A stretch of DNA of 64,000 bases, from assembly GCA_027490975.1 (NCBI GenBank), contig JAIXXA010000195.1:1-64000 (forward strand). The letters are read 5' to 3'. Position 1 is the first letter of the stretch. Each line of letters opens with the position of its first letter. Below, in pieces: positions 55,282 through 63,346 of this stretch. The notes beneath the pieces were generated by a model. The model ran no database searches and was not told the origin of the DNA. It worked only from the letters and a program-made list of their open reading frames with translations. The translations under genes and the position numbers were made by a program. The stretch is from Rhodospirillaceae bacterium (GTDB taxonomy: Bacteria; Pseudomonadota; Alphaproteobacteria; CACIAM-22H2).

Positions 55282-55533
55282 ATGGCGGACGGCGGCGAAG
55301 TAGGCGGCATTGCGGCGGCGAAACTCAAGCAGTTCGTCGAAAAGATCGAGCGACTCGAAGCCGAGAAGACCGACCTCGCCACCGACATCCGCGAAGTCTA
55401 CGCCGAAGCCAAAGGCAACGGCTTCGACACCAAGATCATGCGCCAGGTCATCAAGCTGCGCAAAATGGAAGAGCCCGACCGCAAGGAACAGGACGAGCTG
55501 CTCGACCTCTACCGCGCGGCGCTCGAGATCTGA
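55282..55533 (+). CDS. gapR: Nucleoid-associated protein GapR (DUF2312)
   Basis: An 83-residue GapR. The core LKQFVEKIERLEAEKTDLAT, DIREVYAEAKGNGFDTKIMR and the C-terminal KMEEPDRKEQDELLDLYRAA match the DUF2312 family. In Caulobacter, GapR encircles overtwisted AT-rich DNA ahead of polymerases and replication forks and aids topoisomerases. Length is typical (80-90). The 91-bp leader contains CTATCCACA at 55193-55201, an 8-of-9 DnaA-box match. GapR is near-universal in alphaproteobacteria, which supports the taxonomic placement. The DUF429 gene is convergent. Confidence 0.95.
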   Translation: MADGGEVGGIAAAKLKQFVEKIERLEAEKTDLATDIREVYAEAKGNGFDTKIMRQVIKLRKMEEPDRKEQDELLDLYRAALEI

Positions 55534-55534
55534 G

Positions 55535-56224
55535 CTAGCGCCAGATCGCCATTTCGATTCCGTGACGGTCTTTTGAAGGAACGGGCGGAAAGCTTTCGCC
55601 CGCTCCCGCCAATACACGCAACGCAGCCGCGCACACGCAGGCCGCATCGATCACGTCGTCCTGCGCGACATCCTTGCGCGGGAACCGGTCGAGCCATTTT
55701 TCGACGATGCCGAAGCCCGCTTTGGCGAGGACGCCGAGCCGCGCTTGGCGGCCCTCTACGGTGCGTTTGGGCGCCAAGATCGGCGCACCCGCAAGCCGCG
55801 CAAAACCCAGTTCCGGATGCGCTTCGACAATGCGGCAGGGCGGCGAAGCGCGCAGCACCGCATCAAGCGCGCGCATTTTCGGGAACAGATTGAAAGACTG
55901 TTTCGACAGCCCGATGCCGTGCGCTTTGCGATTGGCGACAAGGGCAGCCGGATAGTCGGGCGCATCGAGTGCCGATCGGCACGGTGCGGAAAACACGCTC
56001 GCGCCTTTGCCCGGCAAAGCGGCACGCGCCGCACGCTCGCAGTCGCGCCCGCCGGGCAAGGCTTCGTCGGGAAAACCCATCGGCATATCGACCGCGATCA
56101 AGGCGGGCTTCGCATCGAACAATTCTTCGAAGCGCTGCACGAAGCGCACATTCTTCGCGCGTCCCTCGGCCGCCACCGCAACCCACCCGCCGCGACAGCC
56201 ATCCACACCGTAGACGAGGCTCAC
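55535..56224 (-). CDS. DUF429 family protein
   Basis: A 229-residue protein of the DUF429 family, whose ribonuclease-H-like fold is seen as YGVDGCRGGWVAVAAEG and IAVDMPMGFP, with acidic residues in the pattern of a nuclease-like active site. A cluster RDCERAARAALPGKGASVF and the late DDVIDAACVC segment are family-typical. No activity is established to my knowledge. The start is GTG at 56224, overlapping the indolepyruvate oxidoreductase TGA (GTGA), so it is translationally coupled to that gene. A stop one base after gapR puts the two genes end to end. Confidence 0.85.
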   Translation of the reverse strand: MSLVYGVDGCRGGWVAVAAEGRAKNVRFVQRFEELFDAKPALIAVDMPMGFPDEALPGGRDCERAARAALPGKGASVFSAPCRSALDAPDYPAALVANRKAHGIGLSKQSFNLFPKMRALDAVLRASPPCRIVEAHPELGFARLAGAPILAPKRTVEGRQARLGVLAKAGFGIVEKWLDRFPRKDVAQDDVIDAACVCAAALRVLAGAGESFPPVPSKDRHGIEMAIWR

Positions 56225-59200
56225 TCCGCCGCCTGGGCCGTTGCGGCTTGGTTGCGGAAATTGGCCAGCAAGGTCGCCTCGTGCGCTTTGGCGCGGGTCA
56301 GATGGGCATGTTTCACGTGGCCGTAGCCGCGAATCTCTTCGGGGATCGAGGCGAGGCCGACGGCGGCCGCATGGTTGGCCGGCGCGAGGTTTGTTTCGAT
56401 TTCGTCGAGCAGTTTTTCGTAGTCGGCAATCAGGCGGCGTTCCATGCGGCGCTCTTCGGTGCGGCCGAAAAAATCGAACGCCGTGCCGCGCAGAAACTTG
56501 AACTTCGCGAGCACGCCAAAGACCGAAAGCATCCATGGTCCAAAAGTGCGTTTTTTGGCGTGGCCCGTATGCGCGTCGATCTCGGCGATCATCGGCGGGG
56601 CGAGATTGAATTCGATTCGGTAGTCGCCTTCGAATTGGCGCGCCAAGGAAGCGCGGAATTTGCCGTCGCTGTAGAGGCGGGCGACTTCGTATTCGTCTTT
56701 GTAGGCGAGCAGTTTTGCGTAGTAGCGCGCGACCGCGAGCGCCAAGCCGGTCTGGCCCGGCGTTTTGGCGCGTTCGGCCGCGTCGACCGCAGCGATGCGC
56801 GCGGCATAACGCTGGGCAAGGGCCGCATCCTGGTAGCCCGCGAGGTGGGCGACGCGCGCGGCCACGATCTCTTCGAGCGTGGTGGCGATCTTGGCTTCGA
56901 CCGGCATCGTGGGGGCGGCGGCTTCTTTGACGCGCGGCAAATCCACGGCGGCCAAACGACCCCATTGGAAGGCGCGCTTGTTGGCTTCGATCGCGACTTC
57001 GTTGAGTTCGATCGCGCGCATCAGCGCTTCGAGCCCGACCGGGACAAGGCCCTTCTGCCAGGCGAAGCCCAGCATGAACGGGTTGGTTGCGATCGAATCG
57101 CCCATCAGCGCCGTGGCGAGTTTTGTGGCATCGACCACGTCCATCGCCCCTTGGCCGAGCGCGTGCGCGATCGTGTCCTGCATTTCCCTGTTCGGGAACG
57201 CAAGATCGGGATTGCGCGTGAAATCGCCGGTGGGCGCTTCGTAGCTGTTGATGACCGCGCGGCTCATGCCGATGCGCATCTTGTCGAGCGTTTCGGCGCC
57301 GGCCGCCACGACCACGTCGCAGCCAAGCAGCAGGTTGGCTTCGCCCGCGGCAATGCGCACGGCGTGGAGATCGTCGGGCGAGCCCGCAATGCGGATGTGG
57401 CTCACGACCGCCCCGCCTTTCTGCGCCAAGCCCGCCATGTCGAGCACCGACACGCCCTTGCCTTCGAGGTGTGCCGCCATGCCGACCAAAGCGCCGACCG
57501 TGACCACGCCCGTACCCCCGATGCCCGTGACCAGAATGCCGTAGGGCTTGTCGAGCGGCGGCAGTTCGGGGGCCGGCAGCAGCGCGAACGGATCGGCCGC
57601 CCCGCTTGCGGCCTTGCTCTTGGCCTTGCGCACGCGCCCGCCGAGCACGTTCACGAAAGACGGGCAGAAGCCCTTGGCGCAGGAATAGTCCTTGTTGCAG
57701 CTCGACTGGTCGATGGCGCGCTTGCGCCCGAATTCGGTTTCGACGGGCACCACCGATAGGCAGTTCGATTTGACCGAACAATCGCCGCAGCCCTCGCACA
57801 CCGCATCGTTGATGAAGATGCGCTTGGCGGGATCGGGATAGGTGCCGCGCTTGCGCCGGCGGCGCTTTTCCGCGGCACAGGTCTGGTCGTGGATCAGGAT
57901 CGTCACGCCGCTCGTGTCGCGCAGTTCGCGCTGCACCGCGTCGAGATCGTCGCGGTCGCGGATCTCGACGCCGGGGGCGAACGACGCGGCCCCGTATTTT
58001 TCGGTGTCGTCGGTGGTGACCACGATGCGCGCAACGCCCTCGGCATGCAGCTGCTTGGTGATCTGCGGCACGGTCAACGGGCCGTCGTGCGGCTGGCCGC
58101 CGGTCATGGCGACGGCGTCGTTGAACAGGAGCTTGTAGGTGATGTTGGCCTTGGCCGCGACGGCCGCCCGGATCGCGAGCGAGCCCGAATGGTAGTAGGT
58201 GCCGTCGCCGAGATTCTGGAAAATGTGTTTGGTCGTCGTGAACGGCGCTTGGCCGATCCACGGCGTGCCTTCGGCTCCCATCTGGGTGAAAGTCGTGGTC
58301 TCGCGGTCCATCCATAGCGCCATGAAATGGCAGCCGATGCCGGCGGCGGCACGGCTGCCCTCGGGCACCTTCGTGGACGTGTTGTGCGGGCAGCCCGAGC
58401 AGAAATAGGGGATGCGCTTGAAGCTGTGGCCTTCGGGTGCGGCTTCCTTGGCCTCGATCAGCGCCACGCGCGCGGCCATGCGCTCGGACCAATAGAACGG
58501 CTTCAGGCGTTTGGCGATGACCTTGGCGATCTGCGCGGGGTTGAGTTCGTAGGACGAGGGCAGAATCCATTCGCCCTTTTCGTCGAACTTGCCGATCACG
58601 CGCGGGCGCACGTCGGCACGCCAATTGTAGAGCTGCTCTTTGATCTGGTTTTCGATGAGGGCGCGCTTCTCTTCGACGACGAGCACTTCTTCGAGCCCTT
58701 CGGCGAAAGCGCGCGCGCCCTCGCGCTCGAGCGGCCACGGCATCGCGACCTTGTACACGCGCAAGCCGATGCGCGCGGCCAACGCGTCGTCGATGCCGAG
58801 ATCTTCGAGGGCTTGGCGCACGTCGAGATAGCTCTTGCCGGTCGTGACGATGCCGAAGCGCGGGTTCGGGCTGTCGATCACGATCTTGTCGAGCTTGTTG
58901 GCGCGCGCGAACGCGAGTGCCGCGTAGACCTTGTATTTCTGCAGCCGGTATTCCTGGTCGAGCCACGGATCGGGCCAGCGAATATGCAGGCCCCCTTCGG
59001 GCATCTGGAAATCGGTCGGCTGCACGATTTTGATGCGGTGCGGATCGACCGACACCGAAGCCGTGCTGTCGACCGTTTCGCCCGTGCATTTGAACGCGAC
59101 CCAGCAGCCCGAATAGCGGCTCATCGCCCAGCCATAGAGGCCGAGATCGAGAAATTCCTGCACGCCCGACGGATTGAGGATCGGGATCATGGCCGACACG

Positions 59201-59703
59201 AATTCGTGCTCGGACTGGTGCGGCAGGGTCGAGGATTTGGCGGCGTGGTCGTCGCCCGCAAGCACGAGCACGCCGCCATGCGGCGAGGTGCCGGCGGCGT
59301 TCGCGTGTTTGAACACGTCGCCGCAGCGGTCCACACCCGGGCCTTTGCCGTACCACATGCCGAACACGCCGTCGTATTTGGCGCCTTCGTACATGTTGAC
59401 CTGCTGCGTGCCCCAGACGGCGGCGGCGGCGAGGTCTTCGTTGACGCCCGGCGTGAAATGGATGTGGTGGTCTTTGAGATGGCGCTTGGCCTTCCACAAG
59501 GCCTGGTCGAGGCCGCCGAGCGGCGAGCCGCGATAGCCCGTGACGAAGCCGGCCGTGTCGAGGCCCGCGGCCAGATCGCGTTCGCGCTGCATCAGCGTGA
59601 GGCGCACGAGCGCTTGCGTGCCGGTCAGGAAAACGCGGCCCGAATGCGCCGTGTATTTGTCGTCGAGGGCGAGATCGAGCAGCTTGCCGGCGGCTGGGGT
59701 CAT
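56221..59703 (-). CDS. Indolepyruvate:ferredoxin oxidoreductase, fused alpha-beta form
   Basis: A 1160-residue TPP- and ferredoxin-dependent 2-oxoacid oxidoreductase that decarboxylates aryl pyruvates such as indolepyruvate or phenylpyruvate to acyl-CoA. The TPP domain has FVTGYRGSPLGGLDQALWK, an IPYFCSGCPHNTS segment near 433, and a ferredoxin-like region with CEGCGDCSVKSNC near 634 plus CNKDYSCAKGFCPSF. A gamma-type domain with GIGGTGVVTVGALVGMAA follows. Fused forms of this length (about 1150) occur in aerobic alphaproteobacteria. It is followed by a coupled DUF429 gene. Its ATG is at 59703; trpE(G) ends 193 bases upstream. Confidence 0.95.
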   Translation of the reverse strand: MTPAAGKLLDLALDDKYTAHSGRVFLTGTQALVRLTLMQRERDLAAGLDTAGFVTGYRGSPLGGLDQALWKAKRHLKDHHIHFTPGVNEDLAAAAVWGTQQVNMYEGAKYDGVFGMWYGKGPGVDRCGDVFKHANAAGTSPHGGVLVLAGDDHAAKSSTLPHQSEHEFVSAMIPILNPSGVQEFLDLGLYGWAMSRYSGCWVAFKCTGETVDSTASVSVDPHRIKIVQPTDFQMPEGGLHIRWPDPWLDQEYRLQKYKVYAALAFARANKLDKIVIDSPNPRFGIVTTGKSYLDVRQALEDLGIDDALAARIGLRVYKVAMPWPLEREGARAFAEGLEEVLVVEEKRALIENQIKEQLYNWRADVRPRVIGKFDEKGEWILPSSYELNPAQIAKVIAKRLKPFYWSERMAARVALIEAKEAAPEGHSFKRIPYFCSGCPHNTSTKVPEGSRAAAGIGCHFMALWMDRETTTFTQMGAEGTPWIGQAPFTTTKHIFQNLGDGTYYHSGSLAIRAAVAAKANITYKLLFNDAVAMTGGQPHDGPLTVPQITKQLHAEGVARIVVTTDDTEKYGAASFAPGVEIRDRDDLDAVQRELRDTSGVTILIHDQTCAAEKRRRRKRGTYPDPAKRIFINDAVCEGCGDCSVKSNCLSVVPVETEFGRKRAIDQSSCNKDYSCAKGFCPSFVNVLGGRVRKAKSKAASGAADPFALLPAPELPPLDKPYGILVTGIGGTGVVTVGALVGMAAHLEGKGVSVLDMAGLAQKGGAVVSHIRIAGSPDDLHAVRIAAGEANLLLGCDVVVAAGAETLDKMRIGMSRAVINSYEAPTGDFTRNPDLAFPNREMQDTIAHALGQGAMDVVDATKLATALMGDSIATNPFMLGFAWQKGLVPVGLEALMRAIELNEVAIEANKRAFQWGRLAAVDLPRVKEAAAPTMPVEAKIATTLEEIVAARVAHLAGYQDAALAQRYAARIAAVDAAERAKTPGQTGLALAVARYYAKLLAYKDEYEVARLYSDGKFRASLARQFEGDYRIEFNLAPPMIAEIDAHTGHAKKRTFGPWMLSVFGVLAKFKFLRGTAFDFFGRTEERRMERRLIADYEKLLDEIETNLAPANHAAAVGLASIPEEIRGYGHVKHAHLTRAKAHEATLLANFRNQAATAQAAE

Positions 59704-59896
59704 GTTTTGCGTTTCCCGTCCCTGATTGCCCTTTGCGTTGGTCGCGCGTCGGTCTTGGAAAAACCGTACCGCGAAGCGCGGGTCCGCTCAATCGCCGCCG
59801 CAGCTTGCCGCAAAGAACGCAATCTCCAGCTTGCGTCCGTTCGATTTGCTTTCGCGTTGTTGCGCGGTCCCCGCGGATCCGCGCAACGACGTTGCG

Positions 59897-62086
59897 TCAG
59901 GCGGCCTGGGTGCGGGGCGTGGCCGCAAGGCTTGCGAGCACGTTTTCGATCAGGATTCGCCCGATCTCGCCGCGCCCCGCCCAGCCCATCGACAGAATCG
60001 ATTCGGGATGGAACTGCACGGCGGCGATCGGCAGCGTCTTGTGCCGCACGGCCATCACGATGCCGGCTTCGGTCTTGGCCGTGATGTCGAGGGCTTCATG
60101 CGGGAACGTCGCCATATCGGCATAGAGCGAATGGTAGGCGCCGACAGCGCACGGGCTGGGCAAGCCCGCAAACAGGCCGCTCGCCTCGTGCACCACGTTC
60201 CAGCGTTTGCCGTGGCGCGGTTCGGGCAATACCGACAGCGTGCCGCCGAACGCCTCGACCGTGCCCTGCAGGCCCAGGCACACGCCGAACTGCGCCACAC
60301 CCGCTTGCGCGAGCGCCTTGACCAAGGCGGGCACGCCGAATTGCTGCGGCGTGCCCGGACCCGGCGAATGCACGACGAGATCGGGGGCGAGCGCCAGGAT
60401 CTGCGCGGCCGAAAGCCCGTGGCGATATGTGGCGACCGTCGCGCCGGTCTGGCGGAAATAGTCGGCCAGCGTGTGGACGAAACTGTCTTCGTTGTCGATC
60501 AGCACGATCTTGCGGCCGGCCCCCGGCCCTGGCGCTGGCGCGGTTTGCGTCGTTGCCGCCGCCGGCGGGGCGAGCACGCGGAACAGCGCGTTGGCCTTCA
60601 GATACGTCTCTTCGTTTTCTTCCGGACCGGTCGAGTCCCAAATCAGCGTCGCACCCACGCGATAGCGCGCCATCTGGCGCTTTTTCACGTCGTCCTCGAG
60701 ATGCACGGTGCGGATCGTAATGCCGGTATTGACGTCGCCGTTGAGCAGCAAGGCGCCGACGGCACCGCCATACCAGCCGCGCGGGGCGGTCTCCATCGCT
60801 TCGACGATTTCGACGGCCCATTTTTTCGGCGCGCCCGTGAGCGTGACGGCCCACATATGGCTGATGAAAGCGTCGAGCCCCGTCACGTCGGCGCGCAGGC
60901 GGCCTTCGACATGGTCGACCGTGTGGAAGAGGCCCGCATAGGTTTCGATCTGGCGGCGGCCCAGGAGCTTGACCGAACCCGGCTCGCAGATGCGCGATTT
61001 GTCGTTGCGGTCGACGTCGGTGCACATGGTGAGCTCGACTTCGTCCTTCTCGGAATCGATGAGCGCTTTGAGCCGCTCGGCATCTTCCATGGCGTTGCGC
61101 CCGCGCCTTGCGGTTCCCGAGATCGGGCAGGATTCGACGCGGGCCCCCTCGACGCGCACGAACATTTCGGGGCTGGTGCCGACGAGCCGGTCGGGCCCGA
61201 GCTGCAGATAGAATTCGAACGGCGAGGGGTTCACCTTCTTGAGCTTGGCGAACAGGCCCGACGGTGCGCCGGGGTACAAAGCATCGAACCTTCGCGACAG
61301 CACGACCTCGAAAATGTCGCCCACGCGCATGCGCTCGCGCGCCGCATCGACCATGGCGCCGTATTGTTCGGCCGAAAGATCGCTCGTTATTTCGGGCTTT
61401 TCCGTGGGTTCGACATAGCGGCGCTTGGGCACGGGCGCATAGCAGCTGCGCGCGGCCCCCGCCGTCGTTTGGCCCCCCCGCGAAAACTCGTAGTCGTAGC
61501 GGAACGCGGTCTCTTTGCGACGGTCGACGATGTACATGCGGTCGGGCAAAAACAGATGCAGCTCGCGCGCATCTTCCGCCCGCGCGTGCTTGAGCGCGAT
61601 CGGCTCGAACTGGAACAGAAGATCGTAGCCGAAAGCGCCGTAGAGCCCGAGGAACGCGTCGCCGATTCCAGCAAACTCCGCCACAATACGCCGCAGCGGC
61701 GAAAACAGCGACGGCTGCAGGCTGCGCTGCTCTTCCGGGAACGGCCCCGATGCCGGCGCGATTTCGAGCACGCGCAAACGCGCGGTTTTTTCGACGCACG
61801 CGAATTCGGCCAGGATCGGATCGAACAGATCGAGCAGGATTTCGCCGCGCGCATTCAGCGCCCGCAGGGTCAAGCGACGCCCGTTGCCGACGAGTTCGAG
61901 CGGCGGATCGATGAAGCCGAATTCCCAGCGCGAATAGCGCCCCGGATAGTCCACGCCCGACGAAAACAGCCCGCCGCGCGTGCGGTCGAGCTTTTCGGCA
62001 AAGCCGTCGAGGGCGGTTGCGTAGTCGAGCGGGCGCTTCAGGCGCGCGACGACGAGGCCGGTTTTGGAGGCGAATTCGGTGCGCAT
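59897..62086 (-). CDS. trpE(G): Anthranilate synthase, fused TrpE-TrpG
   Basis: A 729-residue fusion that makes anthranilate from chorismate and glutamine. The N-terminal synthase domain (about residues 1-530) has PISGTARRGRNAMEDAERLK, LIDSEKDEVELTMCTDVDRN and the later GAVGALLLNGDVN segment. After an Ala/Pro linker, the glutamine amidotransferase domain has the nucleophilic Cys (near 600) in FGVCLGLQG and the His-Glu pair in AVQFHPESIL. The fused form is characteristic of rhizobia and azospirilla. The ATG at 62086 follows GAGG. A trp attenuator with its own leader peptide lies just upstream. Confidence 0.97.
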   Translation of the reverse strand: MRTEFASKTGLVVARLKRPLDYATALDGFAEKLDRTRGGLFSSGVDYPGRYSRWEFGFIDPPLELVGNGRRLTLRALNARGEILLDLFDPILAEFACVEKTARLRVLEIAPASGPFPEEQRSLQPSLFSPLRRIVAEFAGIGDAFLGLYGAFGYDLLFQFEPIALKHARAEDARELHLFLPDRMYIVDRRKETAFRYDYEFSRGGQTTAGAARSCYAPVPKRRYVEPTEKPEITSDLSAEQYGAMVDAARERMRVGDIFEVVLSRRFDALYPGAPSGLFAKLKKVNPSPFEFYLQLGPDRLVGTSPEMFVRVEGARVESCPISGTARRGRNAMEDAERLKALIDSEKDEVELTMCTDVDRNDKSRICEPGSVKLLGRRQIETYAGLFHTVDHVEGRLRADVTGLDAFISHMWAVTLTGAPKKWAVEIVEAMETAPRGWYGGAVGALLLNGDVNTGITIRTVHLEDDVKKRQMARYRVGATLIWDSTGPEENEETYLKANALFRVLAPPAAATTQTAPAPGPGAGRKIVLIDNEDSFVHTLADYFRQTGATVATYRHGLSAAQILALAPDLVVHSPGPGTPQQFGVPALVKALAQAGVAQFGVCLGLQGTVEAFGGTLSVLPEPRHGKRWNVVHEASGLFAGLPSPCAVGAYHSLYADMATFPHEALDITAKTEAGIVMAVRHKTLPIAAVQFHPESILSMGWAGRGEIGRILIENVLASLAATPRTQAA

Positions 62087-62239
62087 GGCGTCCTCAACGA
62101 AAAACGAAGGCGACCCCAGCTTGGGGCGGGGCGGCAAAAAGATCGGTCGATTGCGGGAATCGGAAAGGGGAAATGGGTTGGCTGGCGCTTAGCGCCACCA
62201 AGCCTGCCAACGATTGATGCGAACCGCGACGCTTTCCAT
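62087..62239 (-). promoter_or_regulatory. trp attenuator leader of trpE(G)
   Basis: The transcribed leader holds the trpL ORF, then a hairpin over its stop (TGGCGC-TAA-GCGCCA at 62183-62197), a 5-bp CGATT/AATCG hairpin followed by a T5 tract (62140-62136), and CCCCA-AGC-TGGGG (62126-62114) followed by a second T5 tract (62104-62100), just before the trpE ribosome-binding site. The CCAGC in region 2 can pair with GCTGG of the last hairpin, which would act as an antiterminator. This is transcription attenuation by ribosome stalling at Trp codons, as known for rhizobial trpE(G). Confidence 0.82.
62189..62239 (-). CDS. trpL: trp operon leader peptide TrpL
   Basis: A 16-residue leader peptide, MESVAVRINRWQAWWR, beginning at ATG 62239. 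Codons 11, 14 and 15 are TGG (Trp), three of the last six sense codons. The TAA stop sits in the loop of the 1:2 hairpin. In Sinorhizobium meliloti the equivalent peptide and its RNA also act in trans. The ATG is preceded by no strong Shine-Dalgarno that I can see. Its short length and Trp content make chance unlikely. Confidence 0.85.
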   Translation of the reverse strand: MESVAVRINRWQAWWR

Positions 62240-62358
62240 GGTGCGAACGCTAACAGGCAAGCCGGGCGCGAGTCCAGAACTTCAGGGGCCGGCAACTTGG
62301 CCCCGCCCCAACTTGACGCGTGATTTTGGCGGCCAAGGCGGCTAAAACGCCGTCCATC

Positions 62359-63333
62359 ATGAGCGTTCTTGTCACCGGGGCTGCCGGATTCATCGGGTTT
62401 TCCGTCGCGCAAGCGTTGCTCGCGCGCGGCGAAAGCGTCGTCGGTTTCGACAATTTCGATCCCTATTACGACGTGGCGCTCAAAGAAGCGCGCGCGGCCG
62501 AGCTTGCCAAGCATGCGGGCTTCCGCATGGTGCGCGCCGACATTGCGAGCGACGGCGCGTTTGCAGCCGTCCTTGCCGACAAATCGATCGACCGCGTGGT
62601 GCATCTGGCCGCCCAAGCGGGCGTGCGCTATTCGATCACGAACCCGGACGTCTATATCCGCACCAACATCGTCGGGCATTTCAACGTCGTCGAAGCGTGC
62701 CGGCGGCGCGGCGGCATCAAACATCTCGTCTACGCGTCCTCCTCGTCGGTCTACGGCGGCAACACGAAACTGCCGTTCGACGTCGCCGACAAGATCGACC
62801 GGCCGGTCTCGCTTTATGCGGCGACCAAGGCCGCCAACGAGCTTGTCGGCCATTGCTACAGCCATCTCTACGGCCTGCCGGCCACGGGCTTGCGCTTTTT
62901 CACGGTCTACGGGCCGTGGGGGCGGCCCGACATGGCGCTGTGGATCTTCACCAAGGCGATCCTCGCAGGCCAGCCGATCCCGGTCTTCAACAACGGCCAG
63001 ATGCGCCGCGACTTCACCTATATCGACGACATCGTGGCGGGCGTGATCGCGGCGCTCGACCATGTGCCGGCGGCGGGCGCAAGCGCCCCGCACCGCGTCT
63101 ACAATCTCGGCAACCACAAATCCGAGCCGCTGCTGCGCTTCGTCGAGCTCATCGAGCGTGCCACGAACCACAAAGCGATCCTCGACCTGCAGCCTTTGCA
63201 GGCGGGCGACGTGCCGGAAAGCTTCGCCGACATCGAAGCTTCGACGTGCGATTTAGGTTTTGCCCCGCGCACCTCGATCGATGTCGGCGTGCCGAATTTC
63301 GTGTCGTGGTTTCGCCGCTACCACGGCATCTGA
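62359..63333 (+). CDS. NAD-dependent epimerase (UDP-glucuronate 4-epimerase type)
   Basis: A 324-residue extended SDR. The cofactor loop VTGAAGFIGFSVAQAL is at the N terminus, then VVGFDNFDPYYDVALKEAR, which matches UDP-glucuronate 4-epimerases (CapI/LpsL type). The catalytic Tyr and Lys are in SLYAATKAANELV near 153-157, with the Ser in SSSSVYGGN. It would supply UDP-galacturonate for lipopolysaccharide or capsule. The ATG at 62359 is chosen; a GTG at 62320 is possible. It is divergent from trpE(G) and shares the 272-bp intergenic region with the trp leader. Confidence 0.93.
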   Translation: MSVLVTGAAGFIGFSVAQALLARGESVVGFDNFDPYYDVALKEARAAELAKHAGFRMVRADIASDGAFAAVLADKSIDRVVHLAAQAGVRYSITNPDVYIRTNIVGHFNVVEACRRRGGIKHLVYASSSSVYGGNTKLPFDVADKIDRPVSLYAATKAANELVGHCYSHLYGLPATGLRFFTVYGPWGRPDMALWIFTKAILAGQPIPVFNNGQMRRDFTYIDDIVAGVIAALDHVPAAGASAPHRVYNLGNHKSEPLLRFVELIERATNHKAILDLQPLQAGDVPESFADIEASTCDLGFAPRTSIDVGVPNFVSWFRRYHGI

Positions 63334-63346
63334 AGCAGGGCCGCGT

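Noticed and set aside
62240-62358. Consensus promoters for trpL and the divergent epimerase
   Set aside because: TTGACG at 62313 and some -10-like sequences are present, but no pair has acceptable spacing and match, so none is annotated.
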